A stretch of DNA of 7,695 nucleotides from Actinomycetota bacterium. Lineage in GTDB: Bacteria > Actinomycetota > Thermoleophilia > Gaiellales > Gaiellaceae. Below, piece after piece: positions 6,398-7,695 of this stretch. The notes beneath the pieces were generated by a model, which saw only the letters and a program-made list of their open reading frames with translations, had not been told where the DNA came from and ran no database searches. The DNA is taken from contig JACCZA010000088.1 of NCBI GenBank assembly GCA_013696185.1, positions 1-7,695 of the forward strand, read 5' to 3'. Numbering within the stretch: the first letter of the stretch is position 1; each line of letters opens with the position of its first letter. A program made the translations under genes and the position numbers.

Positions 6398-7242
6398 GCG
6401 GCGGCGCGCGCAGCTCGATCAGTCAGATCACGACGGTGTCGGCGACCTTCGCCGAGGACGTCGCCGCCTACCGCGCCGCCGGCGCCGGCGGGATCGGGAT
6501 CTGGGAGATGAAGCTGGCCGACGACGGGGAGGCGCGCGAGGTCTTGCACGAGAGCGGGCTCGCCGTCACGACCTGCATCCCGGCGGTTCCCTCGATCCTG
6601 CCCCTGCCCGGCATGGAGGGCCCGGCCGAGCCCGAGGCTCGCATCGCGGCGATCGGCGAGAGCCTGCACAGGCTCGCGGCGTTCGAGCCGACGGGTGTGC
6701 TCTGCCTGACAGGCCCGGCGGGCGAGCTCGGCGAGGACGAGGCACGGCGGATCGTCGTCGACGGCCTGCGCACGCTCGCCGACGTGGCGGACCGGGCGGG
6801 CGTCCGCCTGGGCGTGGAGCCGATCCAGCGCCGCTTCCGCGAGGAGTGGACGATCGTGAGCTCGCTGCCCGAGACGCTGTCGCTCCTCGACGAGGTGGGT
6901 CGACCGAACCTCGGGATCATGTTCGACACGTGGCACCTGTGGGACAGCGGGGACGTGCTCGACGACCTCGAGCGTCACATCGACCGCCTCGTAGGCGTGC
7001 ACGTGGCCGACTGGCGGGAGCCGACGCGAAACACGAACGACCGCGTCTTCCCGGGCGACGGGGTCGCCGGCCTGCCGGCGTTGCTCGGCGCCCTCGACCG
7101 GGCGGGCTGGGATGGATGGTACGACGTCGAGATCTTCTCCGACCTGACACTCGAGGACTCGCTCTGGCGGCTGGCGCCGCTCGAGGCGGCCACGCGCGCG
7201 CTCGACGGGCTGAAGCGCGTGCGTGAGGAGGAGCGCGGCTGA
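6394..7242 (+). CDS. Sugar phosphate isomerase/epimerase family protein (xylose isomerase-like TIM barrel)
   Basis: This 282-residue protein has the AP_endonuc_2/xylose isomerase-like TIM-barrel pattern. Candidate metal and catalytic residues lie at the ends of successive strands: E142 (LGVEPIQ), D178 and H181 (IMFDTWHLW), H203 (VGVHVADW) and E246 (YDVEIFSD). An NDRVFPGDG segment (215-223) fits the substrate loop of this group. Relatives (IolE/IolI, hydroxypyruvate isomerase, tagatose epimerase types) isomerise, epimerise or dehydrate sugars and related keto acids or inosose with a divalent metal; the exact reaction cannot be read here. The GTG at 6394 is chosen for its GTGA overlap with the oxidoreductase stop, since no strong Shine-Dalgarno sequence is present. 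This implies translation coupled to the upstream gene. It ends with TGA at 7240-7242 and has no obvious terminator behind it. Confidence 0.9.
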   Translation: MSGGARSSISQITTVSATFAEDVAAYRAAGAGGIGIWEMKLADDGEAREVLHESGLAVTTCIPAVPSILPLPGMEGPAEPEARIAAIGESLHRLAAFEPTGVLCLTGPAGELGEDEARRIVVDGLRTLADVADRAGVRLGVEPIQRRFREEWTIVSSLPETLSLLDEVGRPNLGIMFDTWHLWDSGDVLDDLERHIDRLVGVHVADWREPTRNTNDRVFPGDGVAGLPALLGALDRAGWDGWYDVEIFSDLTLEDSLWRLAPLEAATRALDGLKRVREEERG

Positions 7243-7305
7243 GCCCCGCGAACGTCGCCGCGAACGCGAAGCGCGCAAATTGCGGAGATTTCCTCGGCGG
7301 GCCCC

Positions 7306-7334
7306 TTGCACCGGCCGGCGACCGTCTCTAAGTT
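7306..7334 (+). promoter_or_regulatory. Weak promoter-like element
   Basis: TTGCAC (7306-7311) and TAAGTT (7329-7334) are exactly 17 bases apart, as for a housekeeping sigma-factor promoter, but each hexamer matches consensus at only three positions. A transcript from here would run through about 170 bases of unexplained sequence into the tRNA. Confidence 0.25.
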
Positions 7335-7497
7335 CCCCCTTGCGCCGAGCACGGAGCGCTACTAGGTCGAAGCCCCACCGGGCGGCCGTACGCGGAAGCG
7401 GAAAGTCAGTCGGTGTGGTGGACTACAGCGCCACCGGCTCGGCGAATTTCTTTGGTCCGGGCCAGGTGCGAAGCGGCGATCGGGACGGCCCCGCCGC

Positions 7498-7503
7498 TAC
7501 ACT
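7498..7503 (+). promoter_or_regulatory. Candidate -10 box of the tRNA-Asn gene
   Basis: TACACT ends 10 bases before the mature tRNA 5' end, so transcription would begin a few bases upstream of it. No good -35 hexamer is seen at 16-18 bases. Confidence 0.45.
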
Positions 7504-7513
7504 TTCGCGCCGA

Positions 7514-7586
7514 TCCCCGGTAGCTCAATTGGCAGAGCATCCGGCTGTTAACCGGAGGGTTGTTGGTTCGAGTCCAACCCGGGGAG
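7514..7586 (+). tRNA. tRNA-Asn (anticodon GTT)
   Basis: A complete 73-base cloverleaf is visible: acceptor TCCCCGG/CCGGGGA, D stem GCTC/GAGC with loop AATTGGCA, anticodon stem TCCGG/CCGGA with loop CTGTTAA, variable loop GGGTT, and T stem GTTGG/CCAAC with loop TTCGAGT. The discriminator base is G. All stems pair perfectly. The anticodon GTT (7547-7549) reads AAC/AAU. CCA is not encoded (TAG follows) and must be added after transcription, as in many actinobacteria. Confidence 0.97.
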
Positions 7587-7589
7587 TAG

Positions 7590-7615
7590 AAAAGCCCCTG
7601 CATAGAGGGGCTTTT
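7590..7615. terminator. Bidirectional intrinsic terminator
   Basis: AAAAGCCCCT and AGGGGCTTTT form a perfect 10-bp stem around the 6-base loop GCATAG, with a T run on either strand. It lies 3 bases after the tRNA and can end tRNA transcription rightward as well as transcription of the minus-strand ORF arriving from the right. Confidence 0.9.
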
Positions 7616-7641
7616 CAGCACGCACGGTGTCGGCGAGACGC

Positions 7642-7695
7642 TTAGCTTTCTACCAACTTTCTACCAACGACCTCCCCGAACAGCCGCTCTTCGCC
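7642..7695 (-). CDS. C-terminal end of an unidentified minus-strand ORF (partial)
   Basis: From the right edge one minus-strand frame reads GEERLFGEVVGRKLVES and stops at TAA (7644-7642). Only 17 residues are visible, so no family can be assigned. Its position, converging on a tRNA gene and ending 26 bases before a shared terminator, is typical of tyrosine integrases inserted at tRNA genes, and a basic/acidic tail of this kind would suit one. An unrelated gene is equally possible. Confidence 0.4.
   Translation of the reverse strand, partial: GEERLFGEVVGRKLVES
7646..7667. repeat. Two perfect tandem copies of an 11-bp unit
   Basis: CTTTCTACCAA occurs twice back to back (7646-7656 and 7657-7667). 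It is AT-richer than its surroundings and overlaps the last codons of the partial minus-strand ORF (GRKLVES). It could be a recombinase arm-type or protein-binding site, or a local slippage duplication. Confidence 0.85.

Larger units (their letters stand above)
7243..7513. other. Intergenic stretch with no supported gene
   Basis: These 271 bases between the isomerase gene and the tRNA hold no reading frame that resembles a protein. An 11-bp inverted repeat, CGCAAATTGCG (7274-7284, arms CGCAA/TTGCG), and a promoter-like pair near 7306-7334 are the only structures seen. No hairpin followed by a T run was found to end the upstream operon. Confidence 0.6.

Noticed and set aside
7406..7621. Minus-strand 71-residue open frame containing GWTRTNNPPVNSR
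   Set aside because: This is the antisense translation of the tRNA-Asn gene and its terminator, a familiar false protein.
1..7695. CRISPR array, insertion sequence or transposase
   Set aside because: No regularly spaced repeats, terminal inverted repeats with target duplications, or transposase-like protein were seen on either strand.

Overview
The window looks like chromosomal DNA from a high-GC actinobacterium. A Thermoleophilia-type lineage (Gaiellales or Solirubrobacterales) would fit, but this is inferred from base composition, GTG/TTG starts, tightly overlapped genes and a tRNA without encoded CCA; nothing here fixes the taxon.

Left and centre (about 97-4662, minus strand) is a four-gene operon in the order M-S-L-G. 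It encodes an FAD-binding medium subunit, a two-[2Fe-2S] small subunit, a molybdopterin large subunit of the CO dehydrogenase/xanthine dehydrogenase family, and a CoxG-type SRPBCC protein with a long disordered tail. M and S are 2 bases apart; S/L overlap by TTGA and L/G by GTGA. The enzyme should pass electrons from a molybdenum site in L through two iron-sulfur clusters in S to FAD in M. CoxG is expected to serve the same enzyme at the membrane. The large subunit resembles form I CO dehydrogenase in several landmarks, but the loop that should carry the Cu-binding cysteine (AYRCSFR in CoxL) reads PNRGYSR. It is therefore probably not a CO dehydrogenase, and its substrate cannot be read from the sequence.

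A 100-base divergent intergenic region (4663-4762) holds an AT-rich 10-bp palindrome and a promoter-like arrangement that would make the M transcript leaderless. To its right on the plus strand are two coupled genes (GTGA overlap): a phytoene-desaturase/PYROXD2-like FAD oxidoreductase and a TIM-barrel sugar-phosphate isomerase/epimerase-family protein. The divergent layout suggests that the hydroxylase and these two enzymes act on related metabolites, but this is inference.

The right end (7243-7695) has about 270 bases without a convincing gene, then a tRNA-Asn(GTT) followed at once by a strong bidirectional hairpin terminator. The last 54 bases are the C-terminal end of a minus-strand ORF containing an 11-bp tandem repeat. 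Such an ORF converging on a tRNA gene could be an integrase at a tRNA attachment site, but too little is visible to say so with confidence.
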